51,945 nt of DNA from Paraburkholderia sp. LEh10. Its GTDB lineage: Bacteria > Pseudomonadota > Gammaproteobacteria > Burkholderiales > Burkholderiaceae. The notes below the pieces were generated by a model. The model did not search any database and was not told the origin of the DNA. It worked only from the letters and a program-made list of their open reading frames with translations. The stretch's first letter is position 1; every line of letters starts with the position of its first letter. This document shows positions 17,534 to 27,258 of this stretch, piece by piece. The translations under genes and the position numbers were made by a program. The stretch lies in the NCBI RefSeq assembly GCF_017814945.1, contig NZ_JAGIPX010000058.1, positions 287 to 52,231 on the forward strand, given 5' to 3'.

Positions 17534-18361
17534 GCGTTTCGAAGCGCGTGTCGTCGCGAAGGCAAACAGCGCATCGAGCGTCGCGTCGGGCTGCTCCGAC
17601 ATCAGCGCGTGGCCGGCGTCGAGCTCGACCGTATCGACTGGCACGTTCGCTTCGCGCAGCGCGTCGGCGAGCGCCCTGGTCGCGCGCGGCGGTGTCATCG
17701 CGTCGCGCTTGCCTACGATCAGGCGCACGGGGCATGCCACTTGCGCAGCGCGGACAAGGCCATCCGCGTATCCGTTGCAGGCGGCGAAGTCGGTGTGAAA
17801 AAGCTGAGGTTCGCCCGTTGCCGAGACGCGTTCCATCAACCGCTGGTTCATGCCGAGGAGCCAGAAGCCGGGGGCGGGGCAGGACGGCTTGGCGGCAATG
17901 GTCGAATGCGACCACTGGTTGACCATCGCGATCGCTTCGGGCTCGCGCTCGCGGGCCGCGTCGAGCAGCACATCGGAGACAGCCATCGGCACGGCTGTCG
18001 CGACGAGCGCGAGATGCGTCGCGCGTGACGGATAGCGGGCCGCGAAATCGAGCGCGACGAGCGAGCCCATGCTGTGCCCGGCGACGAACGCGCGCGCCAC
18101 GCCCAGCGCGTCGAGCAGTGCGGCGAGCCAGTCGGCGATCGCGCCGATACTCGCGAGCGCGGGGCCGGCGCTGCGGTGGTGGCCGGGCAGATCGACGGCC
18201 AGCACGCCGAAACCGTGGTGCGCGAAATAGCGCGTCTGCAGCGCCCAGACGCTGTGATCGTGCTGGGCGCCGTGGATGAAGACGGCGGTGGGCAGGGCGG
18301 CGTCGAATGGCTTGCCGCCCGTGTAGGCATAGGCCCGTTTGCCGTTGACGTCGACGATCAT
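17522..18361 (-). CDS. Alpha/beta hydrolase
   Basis: This 279-residue alpha/beta-hydrolase has the oxyanion segment FIHGAQHDHSVW (about 28-39), the nucleophile elbow GHSMGS with S97, and the late catalytic Asp (GKRDAMTPP) and His (LDAGHALMSEQPD). The fold and triad are complete; the substrate, an ester or similar, is not predictable. Its start overlaps the metY stop (ATGA), so it is co-translated with the sulfhydrylase gene. A tandem repeat begins at its stop codon. Confidence 0.9.
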   Translation of the reverse strand: MIVDVNGKRAYAYTGGKPFDAALPTAVFIHGAQHDHSVWALQTRYFAHHGFGVLAVDLPGHHRSAGPALASIGAIADWLAALLDALGVARAFVAGHSMGSLVALDFAARYPSRATHLALVATAVPMAVSDVLLDAAREREPEAIAMVNQWSHSTIAAKPSCPAPGFWLLGMNQRLMERVSATGEPQLFHTDFAACNGYADGLVRAAQVACPVRLIVGKRDAMTPPRATRALADALREANVPVDTVELDAGHALMSEQPDATLDALFAFATTRASKRPES

Positions 18362-19719
18362 GCGGACTCCTTGCGCGCGCTATCGGTGGGCGTGGCAGGG
18401 GGCGTCGTGGATGGTTTGGCCGCGCCGCCCGCGGACTTCTGCGCGGCCTTCAGCGCGCGCTTGAGGTCGTCGATCAGATCGTCGGGATCTTCAAGGCCGA
18501 TCGACAGACGTATCGTGCCTTCCGCGATGCCCGCCGCTGCAAGCGCGGCGGCGTCCATGCGGAAATGCGTTGTCGATGCGGGGTGAATGACGAGCGAGCG
18601 TGCGTCGCCGACATTTGCCAGATGCGAGAACAGCGACAGCGCCTCGATGAACGCGCGGCCGGCGGCGCGGTCGCCGCGCAGGTCGAAGCTGAACACGGCG
18701 CCCGCGCCGCGCGGTAGCAGGCGCTGGGCGAGTGCGTGATCCGGGTGCGTCGGCAGCTCCGGATAGGCGACGGATGCGACGGCGGGGTGCGCGGCAAGGA
18801 ATTCGACGATCTTGCGCGTATTTGAGACGTGCCGCTCCATGCGCAGGGGCAGCGTTTCGATGCCCTGAAGCAGTTGCCACGCGGCTTGCGGATGCAGGCA
18901 CGCGCCGAAGTCGCGCAGCCCTTCGCGGCGGGCCCGCAGCAGGAACGGCGCGACAGTGCTTTCCTCGGCGAACACCATGCCGTGAAAGCCCTCGTACGGC
19001 TCGGTGAATTCCGGGAAGCGCCCGGAGGCCTCGAAGTCGAACGTGCCGCCGTCGACCAGCACGCCGCCGATCGTCGTGCCGTGGCCGCCCAGAAACTTGG
19101 TCGCCGAGTGGTAGACGAAGTCGGCACCATGGTCGAAGGGCTTGAGCAGATATGGCGTCGTGAATGTCGAATCGACGAGCAGCGGCACGCGATGCTCGTG
19201 CGCGATCTGCGCGATCGTCGCGATATCGAGCACGTCGAGGCCCGGGTTGCCGAGTGTCTCGCCGAACAGCAGCTTCGTGTTCGGGCGCAGCGCGGCGCGC
19301 CATGCGTCGATGTCGCCGGGCTTCACGAAGGTCGTTTCGATGCCGAAGCGGCGCAGCGTGTAGTTGAGCAGGTTGTGCGAGCCGCCGTACAGCGCGCCCG
19401 ACGCGACGATATGCGAGCCTGCGCCCATCAACGTCGCGATCGCGAGGTGCAGCGCGGCCTGGCCGCTTGCTGTGCCGATCGCGCCGGCGCCGTTTTCGAG
19501 CGCGGCGACGCGCTCCTCGAACACGGCGACGGTCGGGTTCGAGATGCGCGAGTAGACGTGGCCCGCGCGCTCCATGTTGAAAAGCGCGGCGGCATGGTCG
19601 GAATCACGGAACGAGAACGACGTGGTCTGATAGATGGGCGTGGCGCGCGCGCCCGTTGCGGGATCGGGCGCGGCGCCCGCATGCAGCGCAAGCGTGTCGA
19701 AACGGTTGGCGGACATCAT
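18358..19719 (-). CDS. metY: O-acetylhomoserine sulfhydrylase
   Basis: This 453-residue PLP enzyme of the Cys/Met metabolism family makes homocysteine from O-acetylhomoserine and sulfide for methionine synthesis. The PLP lysine lies in HSATKFLGGHGTTIGG (K208). The YSRISNPT motif (about 57-64) and LVDSTFTTPYLLKPFDHGAD are typical, and length and motifs fit MetY better than cystathionine gamma-synthase. The last 30 residues are Pro/Thr/Ala-rich and beyond the enzyme fold. It heads a two-gene unit with the hydrolase. I see no SAM riboswitch-like structure upstream. Confidence 0.92.
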   Translation of the reverse strand: MMSANRFDTLALHAGAAPDPATGARATPIYQTTSFSFRDSDHAAALFNMERAGHVYSRISNPTVAVFEERVAALENGAGAIGTASGQAALHLAIATLMGAGSHIVASGALYGGSHNLLNYTLRRFGIETTFVKPGDIDAWRAALRPNTKLLFGETLGNPGLDVLDIATIAQIAHEHRVPLLVDSTFTTPYLLKPFDHGADFVYHSATKFLGGHGTTIGGVLVDGGTFDFEASGRFPEFTEPYEGFHGMVFAEESTVAPFLLRARREGLRDFGACLHPQAAWQLLQGIETLPLRMERHVSNTRKIVEFLAAHPAVASVAYPELPTHPDHALAQRLLPRGAGAVFSFDLRGDRAAGRAFIEALSLFSHLANVGDARSLVIHPASTTHFRMDAAALAAAGIAEGTIRLSIGLEDPDDLIDDLKRALKAAQKSAGGAAKPSTTPPATPTDSARKESA

Positions 19720-20069
19720 GGACGGCCAGGCGTCGGGAGCCCGGCGAAGGTGAGAGTGGGGGCCATCGTATCATCGCGGCGCGCGCGGACCACTCCGTTT
19801 TCGCCCGTAGGCAGCCGTGCGTCAAAGCCGCGCAAGAGGGGCTTGCCGCGTGCGGCAGCCGGCCGCCGGAAGGCCTGGACGCGCCGTCTGTCGGGCGTTC
19901 GGCGGCGCGCTGACGGGGGCGGGTGTCCGCTTCCTTTTTGTAGGCCTTTCCGCTAGGATCGAAAGTCAGTCATGCCTTTTTGCATTGCAGAAGGCTTCGT
20001 CAGCAACCATGTTGGGTGGGACCAGGGCAATGCGTCAAAGCGCCAACTCTGGCCGACAGGAGACAAATC
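19720..20069. other. Intergenic region, metY to CBS gene
   Basis: This 350-base gap separates divergent genes. It should hold promoters for both, but I find no convincing pair of promoter boxes, no gene with a ribosome-binding site and no recognisable riboswitch. The last 20 bases hold the ribosome-binding site of the CBS gene (ACAGGAGACAAATC). Confidence 0.5.
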
Positions 20070-20537
20070 ATGCGAGTCAGCGACATTCTCAAGGTCAAGG
20101 GCAACACCCTTTTCACCGTCACGCCCGATACGCCGCTCAATGAAGCCGTCAACACGATGGCGGAGCACGACATCGGCTCGCTCGTCGTCATGGAGTACGG
20201 CGATCTCGTCGGCATGCTGACGTTCCGCGAGATCATTCTCGTGCTGAGCCGCACCGGCGGCAGCGTAGGCGGCAATACGATCCGCAAGGTCATGGACGAT
20301 CACCCGCTCACGTGCACGCCCGAAACGGATGTCAACGAAGTGCGCCGCATGATGCTCGAACATCACGTGCGCTACCTGCCCGTCATGGAAAGCCGCAAGC
20401 TGATGGGCGTGATTTCTTTCTACGACGTCGCGAAGGCTGTCGTCGAAGAGCAGGGCTTCGAGAACCGGATGCTGAAGGCCTATATCCGCGACTGGCCGGC
20501 GGAAGACGAGCCGCAGCAGGAGCAGCCCTCGCGTTGA
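20070..20537 (+). CDS. Tandem CBS-domain protein
   Basis: This 155-residue protein is almost only a pair of CBS domains (about 8-60 and 75-130): LFTVTPDTPLNEAVNTMAEH with GSLVVMEYGDLVGMLTFREI, then the second repeat with HHVRYLPVMESRKLMGVISF. Such Bateman modules bind adenosine nucleotides and act as energy sensors. No enzyme domain is attached, so any partner is unknown. The ATG is well supported by AGGAGA nine bases upstream. A terminator follows, so it appears monocistronic. Confidence 0.92.
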   Translation: MRVSDILKVKGNTLFTVTPDTPLNEAVNTMAEHDIGSLVVMEYGDLVGMLTFREIILVLSRTGGSVGGNTIRKVMDDHPLTCTPETDVNEVRRMMLEHHVRYLPVMESRKLMGVISFYDVAKAVVEEQGFENRMLKAYIRDWPAEDEPQQEQPSR

Positions 20538-20594
20538 GCAGGCCCGATGCCGGCGCTGCCGATACGCCGCTCCCGCATGACTGAATCCTCGTCG

Positions 20595-20624
20595 AAGCGC
20601 GCGCGACCAGCGTGCGCTTTTTTT
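20595..20624 (+). terminator. Intrinsic terminator after CBS gene
   Basis: AAGCGCGCG (20595-20603) pairs with CGTGCGCTT (20611-20619) including one G-T pair, followed by a run of seven T. It lies 58 bases after the CBS stop. Confidence 0.8.
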
Positions 20625-20689
20625 GTGTCCGCGATTCCCGTAGAGCGTCTGCGGATTCGAGCGTAGTCTCCCCATCCATCGACCCTCCC

Positions 20690-22627
20690 ATGAGCGACCG
20701 TCCGTTGTCCACCGCCCAACGCACAAGGCGCGCCGCGCGCGAACATGGTTCGCAATTCGGCCTGTTGCGCGAACGACGCTTCGCCCCTTTCTTCTGGACG
20801 CAGTTCCTCGGTGCGATGAACGACAACGTGTTCAAGATCGGCTTCACGTCGCTCGTCACGTATCAGGCCGCGCGTTTCTCAGGCGTCAACGCGGACACGG
20901 CTGCCTTTCTTATTTCAGCGATCTTCATTCTGCCGTTCGTGTTGTTCTCAGCGACTTCCGGTCAGATCGCCGACAAGTACGACAAGGCCATGCTGACGCG
21001 CTTCGTGAAGACCTTCGAGATCGGCGTGATGCTGGTCGGGGGCGCGGGATTCTGGCTGCATGACGCCGTGCTGCTGTATCTGTGCACGTTCCTGATGGGT
21101 GTCCATTCGACGGTGTTCGGCCCCGTCAAGTACGCGTATCTGCCGCAGCACCTGGACAAGACGGAGCTGGTGGGCGGCAACGGCATGGTCGAGATGGGCA
21201 CGTTCGTCGCGATTCTGCTCGGCACGATCGCGGGCGGTGCGGCGGCGGGCGCGCAGACGCATGGTGCGGCAATCCTCGCGTTCGGCTGCGTCGCGATCGC
21301 GCTGATCGGGCGCGTGGCGTCGGGGTTCGTGCCGCGATCGACGCCATCTCAGCCTGATTTGCGCATCAACTGGAATCCGGTCAGTGAGACCTGGCGCAAT
21401 CTGAAACTCGCGCGCGAAAACCGGACGGTGTTCCTAAGCCTGCTTGGCATTTCCTGGTTGTGGTTTGTCGGCGCGACGTTCCTATCCTCGTTCTTCCGTT
21501 TTGCGAAGGACGTGTTGTCCGCCAACCCGGACGTCGTGACGGTGCTGCTCGCGACATTCTCGATCGGCATCGGCACGGGCTCTCTGCTGTGCGAGCGGCT
21601 GTCGAAAAAGCGCATCGAGATCGGCCTCGTGCCGCTCGGCTCGATTGGCATCAGCGCATTCGGAATCGATCTGTTCTTTGCAAGCCACGCGTTGCCGGGC
21701 GCCGGGCATCTGCTGACGGTCGGCGAGTTCATGACGCTGCCCGCGCACTGGCGCGTGCTCGCCGACCTGTTCCTGCTCGCGATGTTCGGCGGCTTCTACA
21801 GCGTGCCCCTTTACGCGCTGATCCAGAGCCGCAGCCAGCCCAGCCATCGCGCGCGGATCATCGCCGCGAACAATATCCTCAACTCGCTGTTCATGATCGT
21901 GTCGGCGCTGATGGCCGTCGCGCTGACGTCGGCGGGCGTCGGCATTCCGGGGCTTTTCCTCGTCACGGCGCTCCTCAACGTGGTCGTCGCCGTCTACATC
22001 TATTCGCTCGTGCCCGAGTTTCTGCTGCGCTTCGTCGCGTGGCTGCTCGTGCACACGTTCTACCGGATCCGCCTCGTTCACGCAGAGCGCATCCCCGAAG
22101 AGGGCGCGGCCGTGCTGGTGTGCAATCACGTGAGCTATGTCGATGCCATCGTCATCATGGCCGAAAGCCCTCGTCCGATCCGCTTCGTGATGGATCACCG
22201 TATTTTTCGCATGCCGTTTGCCGGCTGGCTGTTCAGACATGCGAAGGCGATTCCGATTGCGCCCGCGCACGAAGACGCGATTCTGCTCAAACGTGCTTAC
22301 GATGCCTGCGCAAGGGCGCTTGAAGAGGGCGATCTCGTCTGCATTTTTCCCGAAGGCAAGCTGACGAAAACAGGAGACATGAATCCGTTCCGGCATGGCG
22401 TGACGGAGATCGTGCGCCGCGCACCCGTGCCTGTCGTGCCGATGGCGCTGCGCGGCCTGTGGGGCAGCTTCTGGTCCCGCAGCATCGACGCGCGCTTTCC
22501 GCGGCCGATCCAGAAGGGCGTGATGAGCCGCCTGACGCTCGCTGTGGGCGTGCCGCTCGAGCCTGAACAAGCGTCGCCGGCGCGCCTGCAACAGCTCGTG
22601 ATGGAACTGCGCGGCGCGAGGAAGTGA
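20690..22627 (+). CDS. LplT-like MFS transporter fused to PlsC-type acyltransferase
   Basis: This 645-residue fusion has about twelve membrane segments over the first 430 residues (FWTQFLGAMNDNVFKIGFTS at the start, as in LplT). A glycerolipid acyltransferase domain of about 200 residues follows, with NHVSYVD (the HX4D catalytic motif) and IFPEGKLTKTGDMNPFRHG. LplT flips lysophospholipids inward and PlsC-like domains reacylate them, so the protein probably recycles lysophospholipids at the inner membrane. The acyl-ACP synthetase domain that accompanies these in Aas-type triple fusions is absent here. The ATG at 20690 is the first in frame that leaves a short hydrophilic lead; no strong ribosome-binding site is seen. 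Confidence 0.88.
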   Translation: MSDRPLSTAQRTRRAAREHGSQFGLLRERRFAPFFWTQFLGAMNDNVFKIGFTSLVTYQAARFSGVNADTAAFLISAIFILPFVLFSATSGQIADKYDKAMLTRFVKTFEIGVMLVGGAGFWLHDAVLLYLCTFLMGVHSTVFGPVKYAYLPQHLDKTELVGGNGMVEMGTFVAILLGTIAGGAAAGAQTHGAAILAFGCVAIALIGRVASGFVPRSTPSQPDLRINWNPVSETWRNLKLARENRTVFLSLLGISWLWFVGATFLSSFFRFAKDVLSANPDVVTVLLATFSIGIGTGSLLCERLSKKRIEIGLVPLGSIGISAFGIDLFFASHALPGAGHLLTVGEFMTLPAHWRVLADLFLLAMFGGFYSVPLYALIQSRSQPSHRARIIAANNILNSLFMIVSALMAVALTSAGVGIPGLFLVTALLNVVVAVYIYSLVPEFLLRFVAWLLVHTFYRIRLVHAERIPEEGAAVLVCNHVSYVDAIVIMAESPRPIRFVMDHRIFRMPFAGWLFRHAKAIPIAPAHEDAILLKRAYDACARALEEGDLVCIFPEGKLTKTGDMNPFRHGVTEIVRRAPVPVVPMALRGLWGSFWSRSIDARFPRPIQKGVMSRLTLAVGVPLEPEQASPARLQQLVMELRGARK

Positions 22628-22760
22628 GGCTGGTGTCACGGCGGGCAACGTGCGCGTTTGTGTTTTTGTCCTATGACTTCCGCGCGAACCTGTCCGCGCC
22701 ACGTCGAACCGGCTGGGCTGGCATAATAACGCTCTCCCCGCATTTCTTTGGACGACGCCC

Positions 22761-23861
22761 ATGTCCGGCAATACCCTCGGTACGCTCTTCACCGTCACGA
22801 CCTTCGGCGAATCGCATGGCCCAGCCATCGGCTGTGTGATAGACGGCTGCCCGCCGGGCATGTCGCTCGTCGAAGCCGACATTCAGCTCGAACTCGATCG
22901 CCGCCGGCCCGGCACGTCGCGCCATGTGACGCAGCGCCAGGAGGAAGACAAGGTCGAGGTCCTGTCGGGCGTCTTCGAGGGCAAAACGACGGGCGCGCCA
23001 ATCGCGCTGCTGATCCGCAATACGGACCAGCGCAGCAAGGACTACGGCAACATCGCGGAAACGTTCCGCCCGGGGCACGCCGACTATACCTATTGGCAGA
23101 AGTACGGCATCCGCGACTATCGCGGCGGCGGCCGTTCGTCCGCGCGACTGACGGCGCCGACCGTCGCGGCGGGTGCCGTCGCGAAGAAATGGCTGCGCGA
23201 AAAGTTCGGCACTGAGATTCGCGGCTATTTGGGGGCGCTCGGCGAAATCGATGTGCCGTTCGTCGACTGGCAGCATGTGCGCGAAAACCCGTTCTTCGTG
23301 CCGAACGCGGACATCGTGCCGCAACTCGAGGCGTACATGGATGCGCTGCGCAAGGACGGCGATTCGATCGGCGCGCGTATCAACGTCGTGGCGTCGGGCG
23401 TGCCCGTTGGCCTCGGCGAGCCGCTGTTCGACCGGCTCGATGCCGATATCGCGCACGCAATGATGGGCATCAACGCGGTGAAGGGCGTCGAGATCGGCGC
23501 GGGCTTCGAGAGCGTGCGGCAGCGCGGTTCGGTGCATGGCGACGAGCTGACGCCGGAAGGTTTCGTCGGCAATCATGCGGGTGGAGTGCTCGGCGGCATT
23601 TCGACGGGGCAGGACGTCACGGTGTCGATTGCGATCAAGCCGACGTCGAGTATTCGCACGCCGCGTCGCTCGATCGACAAGGACGGGCAACCTGCTGTCG
23701 TCGAAACGTTCGGCCGCCATGATCCTTGCGTCGGCATCCGTGCGACGCCGATCGCCGAGGCGATGCTCGCGCTCGTGCTGATCGACCACGCACTGCGGCA
23801 CCGCGCGCAGTGCGGCGACGTCGGCGTCGATACGCCGAAGATCGCCGCGAGCGCGCCCTGA
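22761..23861 (+). CDS. aroC: Chorismate synthase
   Basis: This 366-residue enzyme performs the last common step of aromatic amino-acid synthesis, turning 5-enolpyruvylshikimate-3-phosphate into chorismate with reduced FMN. All three signatures are present: GESHGPAIGCVIDGCPPG near the N-terminus, YRGGGRSSARLTAPTVAAGA in the middle and the C-terminal RHDPCVGIRATPIAEAM. The length is standard. The ATG gives the usual MSGNTLG opening. It stands alone between the acyltransferase fusion and the TPR protein, with a short 133-base promoter gap. Confidence 0.97.
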   Translation: MSGNTLGTLFTVTTFGESHGPAIGCVIDGCPPGMSLVEADIQLELDRRRPGTSRHVTQRQEEDKVEVLSGVFEGKTTGAPIALLIRNTDQRSKDYGNIAETFRPGHADYTYWQKYGIRDYRGGGRSSARLTAPTVAAGAVAKKWLREKFGTEIRGYLGALGEIDVPFVDWQHVRENPFFVPNADIVPQLEAYMDALRKDGDSIGARINVVASGVPVGLGEPLFDRLDADIAHAMMGINAVKGVEIGAGFESVRQRGSVHGDELTPEGFVGNHAGGVLGGISTGQDVTVSIAIKPTSSIRTPRRSIDKDGQPAVVETFGRHDPCVGIRATPIAEAMLALVLIDHALRHRAQCGDVGVDTPKIAASAP

Positions 23862-23947
23862 CGCGGGCCATACGTCGGACGGCACTCGACCGGCGAAAAC
23901 GCTGACGCCGCGTTGGCGGAGCGCCGCTTTTTGACAGTGGGGTCAAC

Positions 23948-25411
23948 ATGAACAACATCGATCCCGCGGGCGCCGACGCGCTGGGGCAATTACGCGCGCG
24001 CACCGCGAGGCCCTGCGCCGTCGCGGCCGACTGGCTCGCGCTCGGCAATGCGTTGCTGGCCTCGGCGAACGGCGACAAGGCGCGTTTGCGGGAAGCAATC
24101 GATGCGCTCGTTCGCGCGTGGCGGCTCGATGCCAACTGCGAACCCGGGTTGCTTCACAACATCGCGCAGACGGCGTTCGTCCTGCGCGACTGGGTGCTCG
24201 TCGATTCGGCGACGGCGCTATTGCTGGCGCGCGATGCGAGCGACGCGAACGCGCTCGTCTGGCGGGCAGCGTCTGCCCAGCAGCGGGACGATTTCACGCA
24301 AGCTCAGCGTCTGCTGCACGAAGCGGCGCGCGCGGCGCCGGGCAATCACATCGTTCTGCACAAGCTCGCGCTATGCATCAAGGAGCAAGGCCGGTTCGCC
24401 GAAGCGGAAGCGCTGCTGCGCCGCGTGCTCGAACTCACGCCGAATAATGCGCACGCGCTATTCGATCTGTCGGAACTGGAAGTGCGCTCGGGGCGATACG
24501 CGCAAGGCTGGCTCGACTACGAAGCGCGCATCGCGTTCGCGGACGACGCGAACGCCGCCAAGGCCGCGCTTGCTTCACTCAGTCCCAACTGGCGCGGCGA
24601 ATCGCTGGCGGGCAAGACGCTCGTCGTTTATGGCGAGCAGGGCAATGGCGACTGTTTGTGGGCCGTGCGTTTCCTGCCGCTGCTCGCGGAACGTGCGCAA
24701 CGCGAAGGCGGCCGCGTGATCTTCGGCTATGCGGGGCCGATGCAGCATCTGTTCGAACGCATGCTGCCTGCCGCCATCAGCATCGAAACGCGCCTCGACA
24801 CGAAACCGGACTATCACTGCGGGCTGATGAGCTTGCCGCTGCGCCTCGGCATCAACGATCCGTCGATGTGGGGGCGTCCGTATCTGGCCGCCGATCCCGC
24901 ACGGGCGGACGTATGGCGTGAACGCGTCGCCCTTGCGGCGCAGGCGGGGAACAAGAAGATCGGCATCGTGTGGAACGGCAATCCCGATCACATTCGCGAC
25001 GCGCGTCGTTCGGTTCCCGCGGATCAGCTCATGACAATCCTGAATGTGCCCGGCGTGACGTTCTTCGCGATTTCGCCGGGGCGCGAGGAGGCCGTCGGGC
25101 AATGGCGAGGACAGGGCGTCGATATCGTCGATCCGACGACGCAGTTCGAAGCGGGCTTCGACGATGTGGCCGCGCTGCTCGTCAATCTCGACGCGCTCGT
25201 GACGATCGACAGCGGTCCCGCGCATCTGGCGGGTGCGCTCGGCGTGCCGACGTGGCTGATGATAGATCACGTGTCCGCCTGGTTCTGGGGCGAGGAAACG
25301 GAGGGTACGCCGTGGTATCAGACGGTCGAACTGTTCCGGCAACCGTCCGTCGGCGCGTGGCAGCCTGTGCTCGAAAGGGTGCGGGCGCGGCTGGAGGCGT
25401 TCGCGGCATGA
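23948..25411 (+). CDS. TPR protein with glycosyltransferase-9-like C-terminus
   Basis: This 487-residue protein has about four tetratricopeptide-like helix pairs over the first 200 residues (for example FAEAEALLRRVLELTPNNAH). A C-terminal half follows that resembles heptosyltransferase-type GT-B folds, seen in GIVWNGNPDHIRDARRSVP and LVTIDSGPAHLAGALGVPTW. TPR-GT9 fusions are common in Burkholderiales, and many are thought to modify proteins or surface glycans, but the substrate here is unknown. The start follows GACAGTGGGGTCAAC, a modest ribosome-binding site. A bidirectional terminator separates it from the convergent ETF-QO gene. Confidence 0.85.
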   Translation: MNNIDPAGADALGQLRARTARPCAVAADWLALGNALLASANGDKARLREAIDALVRAWRLDANCEPGLLHNIAQTAFVLRDWVLVDSATALLLARDASDANALVWRAASAQQRDDFTQAQRLLHEAARAAPGNHIVLHKLALCIKEQGRFAEAEALLRRVLELTPNNAHALFDLSELEVRSGRYAQGWLDYEARIAFADDANAAKAALASLSPNWRGESLAGKTLVVYGEQGNGDCLWAVRFLPLLAERAQREGGRVIFGYAGPMQHLFERMLPAAISIETRLDTKPDYHCGLMSLPLRLGINDPSMWGRPYLAADPARADVWRERVALAAQAGNKKIGIVWNGNPDHIRDARRSVPADQLMTILNVPGVTFFAISPGREEAVGQWRGQGVDIVDPTTQFEAGFDDVAALLVNLDALVTIDSGPAHLAGALGVPTWLMIDHVSAWFWGEETEGTPWYQTVELFRQPSVGAWQPVLERVRARLEAFAA

Positions 25412-25449
25412 CGCAGGTGCGATTGCCCACACATGGACGCCATCACGAG

Positions 25450-25477
25450 AAAACGCCGCTCATCGAGCGGCGTTTTT
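25450..25477. terminator. Bidirectional intrinsic terminator
   Basis: A 12-base perfect stem, AAAACGCCGCTC (25450-25461) with GAGCGGCGTTTT (25465-25476) and a three-base loop, has A on one side and T on the other. It can stop transcription from both convergent genes. Confidence 0.92.
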
Positions 25478-25499
25478 GATTGCCAGGGCGCGGCGTGCG

Positions 25500-27173
25500 T
25501 CACATGTTCGGGTAGTTCGGCCCACCGCCGCCTTCCGGCGTGACCCACACGATGTTTTGCGTCGGGTCCTTGATATCGCACGTCTTGCAGTGCACGCAGT
25601 TCTGCGCGTTGATCACGAGGCGCTCGCTGCCGTCGTCGTTCTTCATGAACTCGTAGACGCCCGCGGGGCAATAGCGGCTTTCCGGTCCCGCATAGGTCTG
25701 CCAGTTCACCTTGACGGGCACCGACGGGTCTTTCAGCGTCAGGTGCGCGGGTTGGTTCTCTTCGTGGTTCGTGTTCGAGATGAACACCGACGAAAGCCGG
25801 TCGAACGTCAGCTTGCCGTCCGGCTTCGGATACTCGATCGGCTTGCACTGCGATGCAGGCTTCAGCATCTCGTGATCCCAGTGCTGGTGGTGCAGCGTCC
25901 ACGGCACGTTGCCGCCCAGCAGTTTCTGCTCGATGCCGACCATCAGCGTGCCCAGGTACAGGCCCTTGCTCATCCACTGCTTGAAGTTGCGGGCTTTATG
26001 TAGCTCCGTGTGCAGCCACGAGGTCTTGAACGCCTCGGGGTAGGCCTTCAGTTCGTCGTTTTGACGGCCTGCCTGCACGGCATCGAACGCCGCGTCGGCG
26101 GCGAGCATGCCCGTCTTGATCGCCGCGTGCGAGCCCTTGATACGGGACGCGTTCAGGAAGCCCGCGTCGTCGCCGACCAGCGCGCCGCCCGGGAACACCA
26201 GCTTCGGCAGCGACATCAGGCCGCCCGCCGTGATCGCGCGCGCCCCATACGACACGCGCTTGCCGCCTTCGAGAAACTTGCGGATTTCCGGGTGCGTCTT
26301 GTAGCGCTGGAATTCCTCGAACGGCGACAGATACGGATTCGAATAGCCGAGGCCGACCACGAAGCCCACCATCACCTGATTGTTGTCGATGTGATAGAGG
26401 AACGAGCCGCCGTAGGTCTGCGTGTCGAGCGGCCAGCCGGCCGTGTGGATCACGAGGCCCGGCTTGTGCTTGGCGGGATCGATCTCCCACAGCTCCTTGA
26501 TGCCGATGCCGTACACCTGCGGATCGGCGCCGTCGCGCAGCCGGAATTTGTCCGACAGTTGACGGCCGAGGTGGCCCCGCGCGCCTTCGCAGAACAGCGT
26601 GTACTTCGCGTGCAGTTCCATGCCGAGCTGGAAATTCTCGGTCGGTTCGCCGTCCTTGCCGATGCCGAGATTGCCCGTCGCGACTCCCTTCACGGAGCCG
26701 TCATCGTTGTACAGCACTTCGGCGGCCGGAAAGCCAGGGAAAATCTCGACGCCCAGCGCTTCCGCCTGCTGGCCGAGCCAGCGCGTGACGTTCGCGAGGC
26801 TGATCACGTAGTTGCCGTGATTCTTGAAGTTATCGGGCAGCGCCCAGTTCGGCACGGACTTCGCGCCCGTTTCCGACAGGAACAGGAAGCGGTCCTCCGT
26901 CACCTCGACATCCAGCGGCGCGCCTTTTTCCTTCCAGTCGGGAATCAGCTCGTTGAGCGCGCGTGGGTCCATCACTGCGCCGGAGAGGATATGCGCCCCG
27001 ATTTCCGAGCCCTTTTCGAGCACGCAGACGCCGATTTCGACGCCTTTTTCCGCGGCACGCTGCTTCAGGCGAATCGCCGCGGCGAGACCCGCCGGGCCGC
27101 CGCCGACGATCACCACGTCATATTCCATCGACTCGCGCGGACCGTACTGCTCGATCAGACTTGCGGGGGTCAT
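25500..27173 (-). CDS. Electron transfer flavoprotein-ubiquinone oxidoreductase
   Basis: This 557-residue enzyme passes electrons from reduced ETF (from acyl-CoA and amino-acid dehydrogenases) into ubiquinone at the inner membrane. The FAD-binding GGGPAGLAAAIRLKQ lies at about residue 25. A 4Fe-4S ferredoxin-like C-terminus shows CPAGVYEF followed by NCVHCKTCDIKDP, supplying the four cluster cysteines. Length and ending match ETF-QO. The ATG at 27173 follows AGAGGAGCATC. An upstream palindrome in the divergent promoter region suggests control by a fatty-acid or amino-acid catabolic repressor. Confidence 0.95.
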   Translation of the reverse strand: MTPASLIEQYGPRESMEYDVVIVGGGPAGLAAAIRLKQRAAEKGVEIGVCVLEKGSEIGAHILSGAVMDPRALNELIPDWKEKGAPLDVEVTEDRFLFLSETGAKSVPNWALPDNFKNHGNYVISLANVTRWLGQQAEALGVEIFPGFPAAEVLYNDDGSVKGVATGNLGIGKDGEPTENFQLGMELHAKYTLFCEGARGHLGRQLSDKFRLRDGADPQVYGIGIKELWEIDPAKHKPGLVIHTAGWPLDTQTYGGSFLYHIDNNQVMVGFVVGLGYSNPYLSPFEEFQRYKTHPEIRKFLEGGKRVSYGARAITAGGLMSLPKLVFPGGALVGDDAGFLNASRIKGSHAAIKTGMLAADAAFDAVQAGRQNDELKAYPEAFKTSWLHTELHKARNFKQWMSKGLYLGTLMVGIEQKLLGGNVPWTLHHQHWDHEMLKPASQCKPIEYPKPDGKLTFDRLSSVFISNTNHEENQPAHLTLKDPSVPVKVNWQTYAGPESRYCPAGVYEFMKNDDGSERLVINAQNCVHCKTCDIKDPTQNIVWVTPEGGGGPNYPNM

Positions 27174-27258
27174 GATGCTCCTCTTACCGTTAGAATGCTT
27201 TTTTCGGGATCGTATTTTCAGCGAACGATCCCTGCGCTGCAACACAAAGGCGTAAGAT

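Noticed and set aside
19720..20069. SAM riboswitch upstream of metY
   Set aside because: No recognisable SAM-I or SAM-II core or terminator near the metY start by eye.
21482..22882. Minus-strand frame of 466 codons opposite the LplT-PlsC fusion
   Set aside because: Antisense shadow without family features.
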